From Anseranas semipalmata (taxonomy: Eukaryota; Chordata; Aves; Anseriformes; Anseranatidae), in NCBI GenBank assembly GCA_013399115.1, contig VXAA01001497.1, positions 664,772 through 728,771 on the forward strand: a DNA stretch of 64,000 nt. Reading direction: 5' to 3'. Position 1 is the first letter of the stretch; each line of letters begins with the position of its first letter. Under the pieces are notes generated by a model. The model had not been told where the DNA came from, did not search any database, and saw only the letters and a list, made by a program, of their open reading frames with translations. Below, in pieces: positions 14,507 through 28,590 of this stretch. Position numbers and translations under genes: made by a program.

Positions 14507-17500
14507 GAATATTAGTTTTGTTTTTAAAAAGGGAGCAAAGCACTCTCCTATAAGCGTTTTCTCCCTCTAATTCCCTCAGATGCCAAGCATTTCAGGAAAT
14601 GGATGCTGACCGGTACAAAACAAAGACTCTGGAAAGAAGATCAGGGGTGCGCACATACTGAGATGGTTACAACTAATATTTATAACTAAATCTGCTTTAT
14701 TATATGTATTTTGGTTAAACATTTAATTGTAAATATTGTTTTAAAATGACAATGAGAAGAGGCACTCACTTATACTGCAGCAAGGCAAACCTTGCCTGGT
14801 GTTTGCCAGCTCAGTAACTATTTTGTTGTGGAACTAAGAGTATGTGCTTTGGAGTGCTAATGTGCTCCCTCAATTGTTTTTCTTGCTACTAGCTCTATTG
14901 ACAGTAAGATTTGTGTGGTACTGCTGTACCCCAAAGGTCATTATTCAAAACATTTTTACACAGCCCTTACCTTCAAGAATAGAAAGTTAGCTCAAATAAT
15001 AAATGCAGAGGCAGTTTCCTTCCTAGTTATTATGCCACAAATAAAAGACAACTGAAAAGTCGAAAAATGAATAAATTGTGGATAGATTCTTTAGCTGCAA
15101 TTTTTGTCTATACCCACACAAGTATTTATAATTAAAAAAAAAAAAGCATCACAATAAGGTTATGTAAGCTAGCAGCAATTCTCACATATGAACCCGTTGG
15201 CTTCTTGAAAGATTAATTACCAGAAATAATGCAAACAGAAATGTAGACTCCTAACTTCAATATTTATACAACCATAACATTATTCAAACAGAGATTGGAA
15301 TGACAATTAGTGCTAGTTGTGATACCCAATCTCTTGCATCGCTCTGAATTTGGCAGCAATCTGGTCTGGGAAAGGCTTAAACATTAGGAGGATGGTTATG
15401 GAGAGACAATACCTTTGTCTTCACTGAGATGGCTAGAAAGGTCTTGTTTTCCCATAATAAAGTTGACACTTTCAGTGACCAAAGAAACTGCAGTACATTA
15501 GGCCATAAAAGAGCTGTGAAAAGTCCAGCCCTCTTTATGTCCAGGCACAATCCAACAGGAAAGATAAAAGACCCAAATTCTGACTAAATAAATAGCACAG
15601 CGAGGACATTCACACCTAGCTAGTGACTAAAAGGCAGATAAAATTGCCACCACTGCATCTGTGAAGACATGCTTGGACAAATAGTGTTGGATTGCTGCCC
15701 CAAATGAAACCTGCAGTTCAGTCATGCAGGCACTGCAGGTGAGCATGAAATGTTGTCTTGATGATGATGATGAAACAGGAAGGCATAAGGCATGAAAGAC
15801 TGGCAGAGGAAGGAGACAGAGAGGAACAGCAGACGCCCAGCTGCATAGCTTCAAAAATAAGTATGAAAGGAACAAATTAAAGAAAGTAGTGGCTCCAAGC
15901 AAGGTGTCTCGAGTCCCTTCTTGCAAGTCTGAAATCCTGGGATTCACTAATGCATTGAAAGCTTTCTGACAGTAAGCCTTAAACCTGCTTTCCGTATATA
16001 GGCAAGGCAGTGGGAGTTACTGGAAAACCCTGGGATGAGCTTCCAGGGCTCACAGGGTGAAAAACTTACTTGCCTTGGAGTATTTCACAAGACTCTCTTA
16101 AAGGCTGCAGGAGGAGGACTAGTGCAGACACAAGAATATTTGTTTCCCTTTCATTTCCCCCTTCCCCCTCACTCATCTCTGCATTGGTCAAAATTGTCAT
16201 AGTTGTGACAAAAGCAGGAGATATTATTGGGTTACATGAATTTCTGTGTTCACTGTCCCTCAGCTTCTTTCCACAGGCTCTTAGAAATACTCAATGCAAT
16301 GACGATGATCTGTTTCTTGATTTGCTGGGGAACACTTCCAAGTCTGCAGTTCCTCAAGTCTGAGTTGGAGAATACCTACTCAGGTATTGAAATGTTGCTA
16401 CCTGGTTATATTGTAGGACCTGCGGTACTCATCAACTCTCATCTCAACATACTTGAAACGAGAGAAGGATTGCTGGTAAATTAGAGGTGTCTTTCCATAC
16501 CTTAATAATAACTGTTGCTTTAAGGAGGAGTAAGCCACACAATGCTTAAAAGAAAAAGGAAAAAAAAAACTCTCTCAGAAGAAAAAAAGGAACTTCCTAA
16601 CCTATGAGCCAAAAAAAGCCTGTTTGATCAGAAACTTTACCTGATACCAAATAGCATCAGGTAGAACTACATACTTAAAATATGCAGACCTGCAAATTCA
16701 GGCCATTTCCAGATTTGACATGACTTTCTTCAATAGCAATCAGGCATATATTTGGGACAGTAGCAGTTTCCCTGATCTGTGAAGCTGAGGGTTTGCTCCA
16801 CTAGTTTCAGGAGGAATTGATGGCAGCAGAGCAATGCTCAGCAACCTGCAAAACTGAGCTTTTGGAGAAGTGCTGAAATATATACCAGTAAGGCTGATTT
16901 TTCACATAGCCAAGTATCCTCGTCTGTAATCTTTGAAAGCCTGAGGCTGTTCTTGTTCTAGTTACAGAAGTGTTTTCCAGCTGGCTTAAGTTCTGAAGTC
17001 AGGTTCCCAAGAACAGGAACGAGGGTTGGTCACTGAGCCACAAATATGGATTCTAGGAATCAAATCCCATAGTTGGAGCTCAGGGTGCAAAATGCAGATT
17101 TTCCATGGATTTAAGCTTTAAGGCCTTGTTATGAAAGTACCTTCATTGGATCAAGGCCTAGGTTCTTTTCCACTTCTAACTCATCCTCTGTTCCTAATTT
17201 TTTGACATACCAAAACCAGAAATCTGAAGTTGCATGGGCCCTGCCAAATCTCATGCTTTCTAATGAGCAATAATACTTATGTTTAATCTACAGTCACATC
17301 AAAAGAATTGAGTACACTGCTACAGGAGATGCATCAAGAGTAGATACAAATATCTAACAGCAAAGTCAAGTGTTTTGATGACTTTACCTTGAATCTGTGT
17401 TCAAGTTTTGCATAGCTTGATCATAAACAGCCATCTGTGGTCATTTTTAAGGCTCGCATTCTTAAGTAATGAAGCATGCTACATCCAATGCTGGAATAAC

Positions 17501-17802
17501 CCAAACAGACTGCAGTTAGCAGCTGGGACTAAATGGTCACTTTATGAAAAAAGCATACAGCTTTTAGCAAGGTATAGTATTTTATTTCCTTAAAAATATT
17601 TATTTAACAAAAATGCTATCACCGTTAACTAACAAAAAGAGTGAGGTACAAAATCAATATTTATACACTGAATCTGAAAACCAAAGGGTTTCTACTGTGT
17701 TGAACAGCAGAATATAGGTCCTTTTTTAAAAAAAAAGTCCCTGTTGAAAAAATGATGCTTTTGGTACAACTCAGAGTTGTAAGGGGGGGGAGGTAAGACA
17801 CG
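14507..17802. other. AT-rich non-coding stretch
   Basis: No gene could be supported. A pyrimidine-rich acceptor-like site at 16,261-16,276 is followed by 28 sense codons and a stop at 16,361-16,363. This is discussed as a weak exon candidate, not called as a gene. Confidence 0.5.
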
Positions 17803-17839
17803 TTTTGTTTTTTTGTTGTTTTTTTTTTTTTTTTTTTTT
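17803..17839. repeat. poly-T tract
   Basis: A T-rich run broken by a few G residues and ending in about 20 uninterrupted T. A run of eight G lies just upstream at about 17,783-17,790. No retrotransposon body is recognisable beside it. Confidence 0.9.
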
Positions 17840-20800
17840 GTGGCAGAGAACTGTAGTCCTGCTTTGAAGAATATATGTCAGAGACGGAATCTTTTGAACT
17901 TGCTCTGAGCCATTTAAAATATTTCTGTGCAGCAAGAGGCCTTATGGTGACATGTTACAATGTTCAAAATGCTGAAACAAACAAGAGGAATTTCAACACT
18001 GAACTTATCCACAGTCAGAAACCTCAGTGCTTATGCGTGCTAGCTAGTAGAGTAGACTCTGAAGCAAGTATATCTGCTAAACTAAATTACACTGAATGGC
18101 AATATCTTAGTAACGCTACATATCTTATCCCACTGGTTTAAATTTCAGTAAAAAGGAAACCCAATATTACTTTAAAGTTTACAGATGAGACTAGGCAGAA
18201 ACAGATGAGGCTAGCAGACTACCATGACTCATAATAAAACCCCAGTAAAGCTGCCTGTGAAAAGTTCCACAATGAAAATCAAAACCACAGAAGACTCTAA
18301 CTACATTGGGGTTTGAATAAGGAAATTGAAACCTGAGTCTCTATACAGAATACACAAGTTTATTTCCATGCAATATCACTGCAGAGAAATAAATAAAACA
18401 CACACTGCCTGTATACGTATGTGTATTTCTCAAGCTTGAGTTTTGTGAAAACTGTGAATATCTAGGCAGATAGCAGATTGAATAAATCTCAGTCATAACT
18501 GAGCAGTTACCAAATACTGGCCTGGATTATTCCTCCTCATAATACATCTCACAAGAAAGAGCTTAGGAGAAGGAATTTATTTTAAGCATCTATATGAGGC
18601 ACTCTTATTCATTAAGTCCCCGATTCATGTGTTGACTACTCAACCTAACCCCAACCAGCAGAAGATACCCATCAGGTATGCCCAGGCAGGACGGCAACCT
18701 CCTTGAAAGAAATGCCAATGAAATTATATTTAGGTGTCTGACTCCTGCACTCAAGAAAGGAGAGACATTGCAGATAATGTTGCTTATTACAGAACAAATA
18801 CTTGAGACCAAGGTGTCTTACTAACTGCTCTCCCAAGCCCAGCGTAGGTGTAATTTGCATCAGCAGGTATAAATAATGATAGGCGACTAGATTTTTTATG
18901 TGATCCCCTATTTTCTGCATTTCTTTCTACTATTTCTGTTTATGATCACTAATTTATTAAAAATGAGGTCTTAGCTATTTTCTTAGTGCTTATTGCAGTT
19001 TGTAGTCCAGCTCTTTACCCTGCAATAAGTTGCACTGCAACAAAGTGAGAGAGTTTTATTAGAGAACTGTATGCTTGGAACCTTCAAACTACTATCAAAA
19101 ATCAGCACCTTCAAAATTGGTACTGGATGAGAAAGGGTACCTACAAACGAGCTGCAGTAGGGTCCGTCCAGTCACCTACCAACACTTTTTCATTTTTCTT
19201 CAGCCAAACTTTAGTTCATGTGACATAAAAAATAATTAGCTGTTCTGTTTAACAAGCGCTGTCTTCTTTTCCTGTAAGACCACTGTAACGATCCCAACCA
19301 CTTGTATTCTACTTTTCATATACCCACTTTTATGAATATATATATAATAGCTTAATGAAGTATCTGTGTTCTGTAAACTTCTGCTACCTGCAGGCATATA
19401 GTTCTACATTCAGAATATTTAGTCATTTTTTTCCTTATTGTTCTGAAATATTGTACTTCATTCATCTCTTTGTTGTAGCTAAAGATAAAATCCAAGTAGT
19501 CTACAGTGTCTACTAACAAGTGGCCAAAAAGATGTGTAGGTGGCGTTTTGACTCTTCATTGTTCTGCTTATGTGGTGCTATGGCACAAGGGCTAAACTGA
19601 AAGTTTTGTATCAGAAATTAATGTTGACAGAAAAATATTTTGGTGATAATACTCCCTGCCCATCTCCACCTGCCATTTTTACCTCATGCCCACAGAAACA
19701 CTTGCTTCCCATGAAAAAGTCTGCCAGAACAGCCTTTTCAATATTAGTCAGAGATGGAACACTTGCACTTGGAAGTAACAGTGTCTCTTGTGTGTAGTTT
19801 GAAATGTATGTGCTCCCATTCCTTTCTCTGGCTTGATTACATCTTTCATGATGCTGTTGGCCGTCACATTCCCACGACCCACTGTAAAAGGGATAAGACT
19901 GCTCTCTATACCAGGGGATACTGCTTGGTCAAGAAGTCAAGTTCATACAAAAAATATGTCGCCTGAACTTCAGGCCATATACAGTACTATTGAAACACCT
20001 CAAAGCTGGCACATTTTAGATGTTAGCCACATTTCCACTTTTTGACAGTTATCTTTTGATTTTCAGTTTTTTGGTTTTTTTTTTGAAGAGTTATCATTTC
20101 TGAAACAGGTGAAGGAATCAAACAGCTCTGCCGGACACACTCCCTCTGAGTGTAAGAACCAGCTCCTGACATCCTTCTGGTCTTGTACAATTGTCTGGGG
20201 ACTTGAGAAGTGTGGAAAAGAATTTGCCTGTATGTATAGTCTTTTGTGCTGACGAGGCAAGCCAGAGAAATCAGAATTGTAGATTATAATAACTACATGT
20301 TTGCTAAAGATGGAATATCATTCTCTAATTAATTCAACTTCACTTATGTATCAAGAGGGATTTAGAAAGGATATGCAAGAAGTCTTGGTGTATGTCCAAC
20401 ATGAATAAGCATGTAGAGTACCAGTACATTCAAAGCAGTGTTATTCATTCTTTCTAATGCTCTTTTGGACAGCAAAATCATTGATGAAACAAGTCCCAAT
20501 GTGAATAATATGTATGTCAAAAGTCCAAAAATGAACATAGCATACACATAAAAGCTAATGACCCACAGAAATTTCTGAAAAGCAGAATCATTTAGAACGA
20601 TAGGAAGGAAATTTTATAAAGTGCTCCCTTATGAGATCCTCCCCAGAACCATAAATTTCAGTTTAGCAGAAATTAAACTCAAAAAAAAAACCTCTAATAC
20701 CCATAATTAGAACATTTTAAGCACGCCTTACAGGAAAAATAAATTTAACTTCAACACCAGGTCATCTAAAGTCTCTTATGATTTTAATCAGATTTCTTTG

Positions 20801-23800
20801 ATTTACGGTGTTTGCTGCTAGGGGAACATATGAATGACAAAAACTGTAGATTCCTCTTTTCTATTCCCTTCTCATTCCCCCCACATCCTGGCACAAAAAC
20901 ACTACCTTTTTATTATGTAGAAAATTTCTGACATTTCATGAAAATAAGAGAAAGACTTTATGCTATTTATCCACAAACTTATTAATGTATGCATATTCTG
21001 GACACCATTTTAGCATCATCATTTGTGGCCTTCAAAAAAGACTACTTTAATATCCACACTTCAAAAGAGCCTCCTTTAACAGCCACACTGACCATAGAGT
21101 TAATTACATACTTAAGTACTTGGATTAGCTAAGACCTGAAACAGTAAAAGAAAGAAATTCAAGTACAAACGTATATCAAGCAGGATGTTCTATAAACGTA
21201 CGATATCTCTCAGCATCATACTGCTTCATCCTTTCTGACTCTTTGTAAAGATATCAGTGAGGAAAATTCAAACATACAACAGATATTCAGAAGTATTCCT
21301 TCAGATCAGGTTACCGCATTTCTCCAATTTCTGTAGCAAATTTTGCTTTTATAAACATTTCGTTATCATACCTGAAGAGCTGTTTTGCTTCCTTATGAGC
21401 AGATAATTTGACATGCAAAATAGAGTTACATCTCCAATAACTTCTGTACTTGCCTTTATCTCCTCTCTGAAACATTCCAATTGGTTGATAACAGGGAATT
21501 TCATGTGGTTGATCACATTTCACTTTCTCTGAAGCACAAATGTTCTGGGGATAATTTCTTTCCTCCATTTCTTTAAAAAAAAATCCATTTTGCTTTCTTT
21601 TCAGGGCCCTTAAAGTGCTCTGTACTAGAATTACTTATTAACGTAAATGAGGTTTAAGGAGAATAGGGCCTAGTCCTCTATTCTCTCCACCAAGCCCACC
21701 AGGTTTCTCCAGAAATCTATAATGAATTAGAGTTCCATGACAACAAACTCTTGCTGTGTGTATAAAAACAGGTATTTGTTGAAACTGATCCTTTCCCAGG
21801 AAATATTCAGTGAATTGCCAATTTAAAGTCTGCAAGCAAGTGAAAGCTGCTCTTACTTATACACTTATGATTAATTCTCCTCATAACCACAGCTATTTAT
21901 TTTGACTGCAGCCTGCATGCTGTTACACTGGATGAGATACAGCCCAACTAGTAAAAAGGCTTGGTTTCAAAGGCTGTATACTCCCAGTTTAGATGAGATG
22001 CTCTTGATCGTCATCCCACTGCAAATGATTTTGGCCCAGCTTAACAGGTTTCCCCAAGAAAATGTGTGGTTATCACTGGACTAACAAAACTCTTCATGCC
22101 ATTACTCCTGATTTGTATTGCCTCTGTAAAAGATCATAAATTGAAGGCTTAGCTGGAATAAAGGAACACAGCACCAGGGAAGCACAAACACTGGCTTATT
22201 CTCCATTGCTGGAGGGGCTCAAGGACCAGTCTTCTGTAGGACAGAGCAGCAATAGTCTTTTGCACCATGGAGCAATGCACTCAGGAGCACTAGATCTAGA
22301 GTACAATAGTGGCATTTCCGAGTAGCAACCCAGTCAGATTAAGGCCAACACAGTACTGCCTGTACAAAATTTACTGAAATGGCAGCAGAGTGTTCCACCA
22401 GGACTAAAAGGGTTAATCAGAAATCTTGTATAAATCACATTTTGTAGGAATTGCTCTGTTACAACAGATTGTGCAGCACTATTTTTTCCCACTCTTTCTG
22501 ATATAAGCACCCTAGGCAAACTTTCTAATTAGAGCAGCAGATGTATGCAATGCCATGTCTCTGTGAAGTTATTACGCCCAAACCAAATTTTGTCACTAGC
22601 AGCCAATAATTCATTTGTCTACTAAGGGCTTGAAGTGGCCGTATCAATTATTTAAAAACATACCAAGAAGAGGAATCCATTTAATATCTTCTGGGAAGCC
22701 GAGTTATAAAACAGTGCATGTTCAGATTTCATTCACAATATTGTCTTTTAAAAAATACAATATTACTAATTAAGGCTTAGTGCATTAGGCCATTAGAACT
22801 TGAGTGATTCATGACAGCATAACGATCTTGCTTATCATTTGTGCTTTAATTTATGGGGTACTAAGAAAAAACAAAGGGAAAAAACCTAAGCAATTTGCAA
22901 AACTGAAACTCATCCAAAAATTGCTTGCAGTAATTTCTTCTGAAAAGTGATTTCACTGTGTATAAGTGCTATGCTGGTAAGAAAATGCTTCCTATCAATA
23001 ATTAAAGTATAATGAAAGTTTCATGTGTCAGAAGACACCCTCAAAGAGGGCTACAAAGCAGAACGTTGTTTTTCATTCAGACCTTCCACATTTCAAATCT
23101 CGTAATAACACCCTCCTCAAAGAAGCATTTTAAATAAACTATTTAGTGAAATATATGACAATTCAAAGCACACCAGAAGCCATAACAACAGTGAAAATTA
23201 ACACCATTCTGACAAAAGTTACAGAAGAAGACAGACGTCTGCACAATGCAAGCATCCCAAAATGCTAGGGGTAGCCATGAAAAATGAGGATAGTTAACAT
23301 ACAGCAGGATTATGCACAAAAGTGTTAGTGAGAGGGCATTAAAGAAGCCTACTTTTCTACAAATTTGTGTTGATTTCAAGTGTCTTAGTTGTCTAAGAAG
23401 GTGTGACCACTGATTCCTATGGTTGCAGCATGTCAAAGGTCTTGCCTGGTGCCCATCATGGTCAATCTGCAGTCTCCCCCTCGGAGTCAGTGTCCTCCTC
23501 ACCTGTCCAGACACATATTTGGATGAAACTTCTAGGAACTTTCTAGGAACTAGAATCAGCCCTCTGGCAGATGCGGCTGATACAAAAGTTACTCAAGACA
23601 AGACAAGGGAGGCAAGAAGCAGACTGCCATAAGCCTTTTAGAAAACCAGTCTGAATATAATAGTAATTCTGCGCACTGATTCAAAACAACCACATCTAAC
23701 ACCCACAAAGACAAAAGGTAAGCAAGATTTTCAGAGTGGTCCTTGGCATTAAATCCTCTTTAATATCAACAGAAATTAGGGACTGTAACACGTTAGAGCG

Positions 23801-25564
23801 AGAATTTTCCAAGAGGCCTAAATTTTCAGCCAGATGATCCCACTGCTTCCTCACTTTCTTTATTATTAAACTCCACTGTCTTTGTGCCATGTGAAATCAC
23901 TTATGCTAGCAGGTGGAAGGACCATCCGAGCTCAGGATTGCCACGCTGGCCTTCAGCAGCAAACCTCAGGAGGAATCTCGGTCCCTCTTCTGCCAAGGAG
24001 GCACCTCTACTATGGGTCTGCTGCTCAGGAAGTTTGCAAACCAGCATGCAAGTGAGATCTGGTACAATGGATCAAAATATTAGGCAGGCTAAACAGCAGG
24101 AAGCTAGTCCTCAAAGCACATAGGTGGGTCTGAACAAGGGTACTGCGAACAAGCAGAAGCCAGGACATTTGAAAATTGCTAAAGCAGTCATTAGAAACAC
24201 AATCGTAATGCAAACTCTGTATGATTTGGAATGGATGTTGGCTCAGCATGAGGCCACTGACTCTGCGATTGAGGAGATGCCTGTTTTAAAAACAACTGAA
24301 GTTACTGTAACCTGATGAATTAACTAAACCTCAGACTAAACATTTTCTGAAGTTTCTTTTTAAAATGGTTTAATATTATAGAGCTACTCTTCTATGTGGA
24401 CCATGTGGCATTGTGGTGACAGTTTAGACAGTTTGGATTGATGATACAATTTATATTAAAAAACAAAAACAAACCTTCTGGTTCATGGTGACAAACACTG
24501 ACTTTGGACTAAACACTCTTGGTCTGTCTCCCTAGCTCTGGTTCTCTAATGGACAGAATGGAGTCTCCTGTATTCAAAGTCCGTAACCCAGGAGAGGACC
24601 AGCAGCTCTCTCAAAATCTCTCCCACAGCCTCCTGCTGCAGGACGGGCAGTTAGCCTTGTCAGTGGGCAAACACACTCTCTTCCAATGCTGAATGCAGAA
24701 GTTACTCAGCGATCTCCTGATCTTCCTGCAGAGCCACTGCCTGTCATCTCCTGTGGCTTTGGCTACTTGGACAAACTTGAAGTCTCCATTGACCTCTCCA
24801 CCTCTTCCCATGCACGTTACTCACCTGTAACTACAGTTACTATTTTAAAAGTCCACTAAGCAGGGTTTCCTATCATGTGATAAGCTTAATTAATCACATT
24901 TCAAGATGCAGGTAACTTCCATTCAGTAAATTCAAAACTCTCTTCAACAGGATCTCTGTTTGGTAGGCTGTGGTATACAAGTACTGTTGGTTAACAGAGT
25001 TGCAGCAATTGGGCCTGGAAGCCTCTGAAGATGCCACCTGTTTTTCAATGCTTAAATACTTTGAACAATCTTTACTACGTAGGAGTTTGGCATGCCATTA
25101 TAGGCCATAGCTTGTATTTCCCAGTTCTTGTACTCATCAAATTTTATCATTATGTGATTCCTGAAATTCAAGTTGAGTAAACCTGTGGCTACCCCCCCCG
25201 ACACACCCCAAAAAAGCAGGAAATCTCTAATTTTGCTTTTCTTCACTTCATCTCCACTAATCCAGCACATTTCTTTCTGGCTTTTTTTCTTTATATTTTC
25301 CACCCTGACTGATGGAGCACCTAAAACCTTCTAAAGGAGGTGAGAATTCCTCTGTAGTTAGTTTAAACTTATTGATAAATTGGTTGACTTACTCAAGTTA
25401 TTTTCCAGGCCCTGAAAAAGTAGTGCATGAATAACCAGAGAGACACCAACCACAGTTTGAAAATCCTTTTGACGGGACCTCAGTCAAAACTCCAGACAGA
25501 CTCTGTTCTGTCCCAGGAAATGCAAAGGCCTTAGAGGGTATTTGTTATGATACATTTCCCAGGT
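17840..25564. other. AT-rich non-coding stretch
   Basis: No exon was recognised with confidence. There is a short 12-bp tandem duplication of TTCTAGGAACT near 23,529-23,551. A minus-strand CAGGTGAGT donor match at 24,819-24,827 has no convincing coding sequence upstream of it. The segment at about 22,540-22,860 is AT-rich but non-repetitive, with words such as CTAATTAAGG, and could be conserved non-coding DNA; this cannot be judged without an alignment. Confidence 0.5.
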
Positions 25565-25606
25565 GTTTTTTTGTTTGTTTGTTTGTTTTGCTTTGTTGTT
25601 GTTGTT
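25565..25606. repeat. (TTTG)n / (TTG)n microsatellite
   Basis: Successive GTTT units are followed by TTG units, directly visible. It is short and imperfect. Confidence 0.9.
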
Positions 25607-25765
25607 CCTATGCACCGATTCTTATCATAGTAACAGCATGTGGGAAAAAAAAAAAAATTGAAAATACAAAAACTATCGAAAGCATCCTAGGAATACAGGT
25701 CACACAATGTCATGAAATATCATTTTAAAAAAATGTTGGCCAGATTAATAGTTAATTTTTAAGCA

Positions 25766-25793
25766 AAAAAAAAAAAAATATATATATATAAAN
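25766..25793. repeat. poly-A plus (TA)n tract with an unresolved base
   Basis: A poly-A run leads into alternating TA and ends at a single N at 25,793. The N almost certainly reflects sequencing or assembly ambiguity in low-complexity DNA. Confidence 0.9.
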
Positions 25794-26504
25794 AATAACA
25801 GCAACACAAACAACAATTCAGGGAATTGCTGCATTTTTTCCAACCAGCAAAAACATTCTGGTTTTCTGAATAGAGCCACTGCAAAGGACTCCAGGCTATG
25901 TTCTTCCCAGCCCCCATCTTAGTGCAGGCACATGCTGGCAGTTTAGTCCCCAACACAGATCTTGAATTCCTTCCATGCCCAGGTCCGCAGGACAAGTATG
26001 ACTCAGTGTATACTCCTACAAACACTCAAATGAGATACTGCAGCCCCATTAGGTTAAATGGGACAAATCCAGTGAGTGAAGTTATTTACCCGTGTAGGTA
26101 TACATAAATCTTAATGCTGTGACATAGACCATTTTCCATGAAGACGACATCTACACCAGGATGAAAGGTAGCTCATTACTAATTGACTAACACCTTGCAA
26201 ATAACATGCATAAAGTCCTTCTGCAGGGGAGGCAAATGTCAACAGGCGCTGGAGAAAGCAGAAAGGAGCGGCTGGTGGTGGGCAGCTAATATGAGTTACA
26301 GTTCCAGCTGCTCCATTCATTGTGGGATTTTACTGGGATTTTACTGAGTTTTAAACACTGCTTATTGTAGCAGTATTATACCATTGTAGTATTTAAAAAT
26401 GCAACAGTAAATAGTATATCTTATCTAATAAATAACAGAACTATGTATTTTCCATAAAGGAATCAAGGTGACAGAAGACTAATGACAAGAAATATGGTGA
26501 GGTA

Positions 26505-26550
26505 TTGTTTTTTGTTTGATTGTTTTCTTTGTTATGTTTTTGTTTGTTTT
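26505..26550. repeat. TTTG-rich low-complexity repeat
   Basis: Irregular TTTG/TTTTG units; no larger element is seen. Confidence 0.8.
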
Positions 26551-28515
26551 TAATGACAAATACAACAAATCCACATTAATTACATACTAATCTACTTGTA
26601 TAACACACTAATTTATAAACTAGTTTGCATACACCTGAACTTGATAAAGACAGCTATAATCATATCAATCTAATTATAGAGCAGAGCATTCACCCTTCCT
26701 TGTGAAATGTTGGTTAAAATATTTTATGCATAAGGTAAATTACTTTAAGAAGTTGCAAATGATTTAAAAGCTTCAGTTCATGACTTTATTCCTTTGGTTT
26801 TGAGAGAAAAAAAAAAAAAACACAACAAAAAGCAAACTGAAAATACTATGAACTAATGCCCTTCGCTTTTCAAAATAAACCATTTCAATTAAATTCTTGA
26901 AATGTAAAAAGGTCAGCCACCTGTATTTGCTGTCCTCTGTTTATATTATACTTCAAGGAACAGAAATAAAATATACACCTTCCTTTTCCTGGTAACTTTA
27001 AAAATAGAAAATGAGTCCAGAATCAAAACTTACTCTACTAATTTCCAGGATTCTCAAATGAAGTACAAATAGTAAATCCACATGAAATCCAATGCATTCT
27101 TGATTAGGAGCATAATGGCTACCTCCTATTTGTAAGATTAATGTTTAGAATATTGGATCTGTTTAAGTGTCAAAGCATCAACCCCCAGCAACTGAAATTT
27201 AATCCAACAGAGAAACAGGACTTGTTCAAACTATAAACAAAGGTTGCTTCTGTCTTACTAGAACTATTTATAGTAAGAAAACAGAACCAAGCCAAATGAA
27301 AATGAGTCTGCAAAAACCCTGTAGAGCACTATGTACCTGAAGACAAAACCTACGCCCAAGGAAAAATGTGAGTTAGGCACTTGACACATCATCCTGTGAA
27401 GGTCAACACCAAAGACTGGTATAAGGTTAGTCATTGCATGAACAAGGAGCGTGATGAAAACACCACTGTATATAACTTTACACCATCTATCTTCCACAAT
27501 AATTTAGCAGTCCTAACCAGAACTGAACTCTGTCATGCAAGAACTTTGGTTTTTAAGACTCACACAGGAAGACAGTGAGCAGGATTTCTCCATACTTTGG
27601 GGTAGTAAACTGTGCAAAAAAGACCACTGAAGCTGAAGTACAAGATTAGATCAAGAACAAAGTAATACAAGCAGGCCATGAACATATTTCAGGAGAAATG
27701 AAACCAGAATTCTGAAACAGCCTCCAAATGGTAGTATGGGAACTAAATAATCCCTAAATAGTTGTAAGGAGGAGTTTGATCAGTACATGAAAGGAATTAG
27801 ATGATATCTTGGATGTAAGAGCAAGGGATTGAAATGGATAACCCAAAAGAATCTGTCATATTTTCTTATAAGTATGCAATTCTCTATAGGTATACTTAAA
27901 GGAAGAAAAAAAAGCATTTTAAAAATGTTATGAAAAGACACCAGAACTCATAGAATGTGATCAAAGTAAAATCTAAGATCAACAGCTAGCACTTGCAATT
28001 TCTCAGAATTTTAAAATATTTTATTTAAATAAGTTACGTAAGTTTTTAAAAAACATCTTTTATTCTAGTCTAGACAGCATTACATCATCTGTCAGTACCT
28101 TATTTCTTACAGCGCTGAGTACATTGTTGTGTTTGAGCCCTTTCCTTCAAAGAGTGGAATCCATAGTGTGATTGTGTGTGTGCGCGTATTTGCACATAAC
28201 TTAATTGCTCCATTTAGTATTTAAAAAATCATTAAAAAGATAGCCAATAAGATCTCACTAAGAGTATTATATTTCATTTATTACAAAAGATATTCTAATC
28301 TTTGCCTCCTTTTCTATGATGGCATTTTATTCTGATTTCCTTTTTATTTTTCGATATTTTTTCTTTTTATTCCAAGAGAAACGTGAAGCATACGTTACCA
28401 TTTAAAAGTAAGCTTAACACATGCTGTACATATATAGTTCATTGCAGGTACAATGCAAGAGGCAAAAAGAGGCAGAAAGATATTCTTGTTTTGGAGCCAT
28501 AAAAATTGGATTAAA
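26551..28515. other. AT-rich non-coding stretch
   Basis: No gene, RNA gene or transposon was recognised. Open frames here are short and unremarkable. Confidence 0.5.
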
Positions 28516-28590
28516 AAAAGAAAAGAAAAGAAAAGAAAAGAAAAGAAAAGAAAAGAAAAGAAAAGAAAAGAAAAGAAAAGAAAAAGAAAA
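28516..28590 (+). repeat. (AAAAG)n pentanucleotide microsatellite
   Basis: Thirteen uninterrupted AAAAG units run from 28,516 to 28,580, followed by an impure tail. The uninterrupted array is the longest perfect short tandem repeat in the window and is likely length-polymorphic. It creates artificial Lys-rich (plus) and Phe/Ser-rich (minus) open frames. Confidence 0.98.

Noticed and set aside
24611..24829. Minus-strand CAG|GTGAGT donor at 24,819-24,827 beside a 66-codon frame
   Set aside because: The frame lies on the intron side of the donor, and the sequence on the exon side does not look coding.
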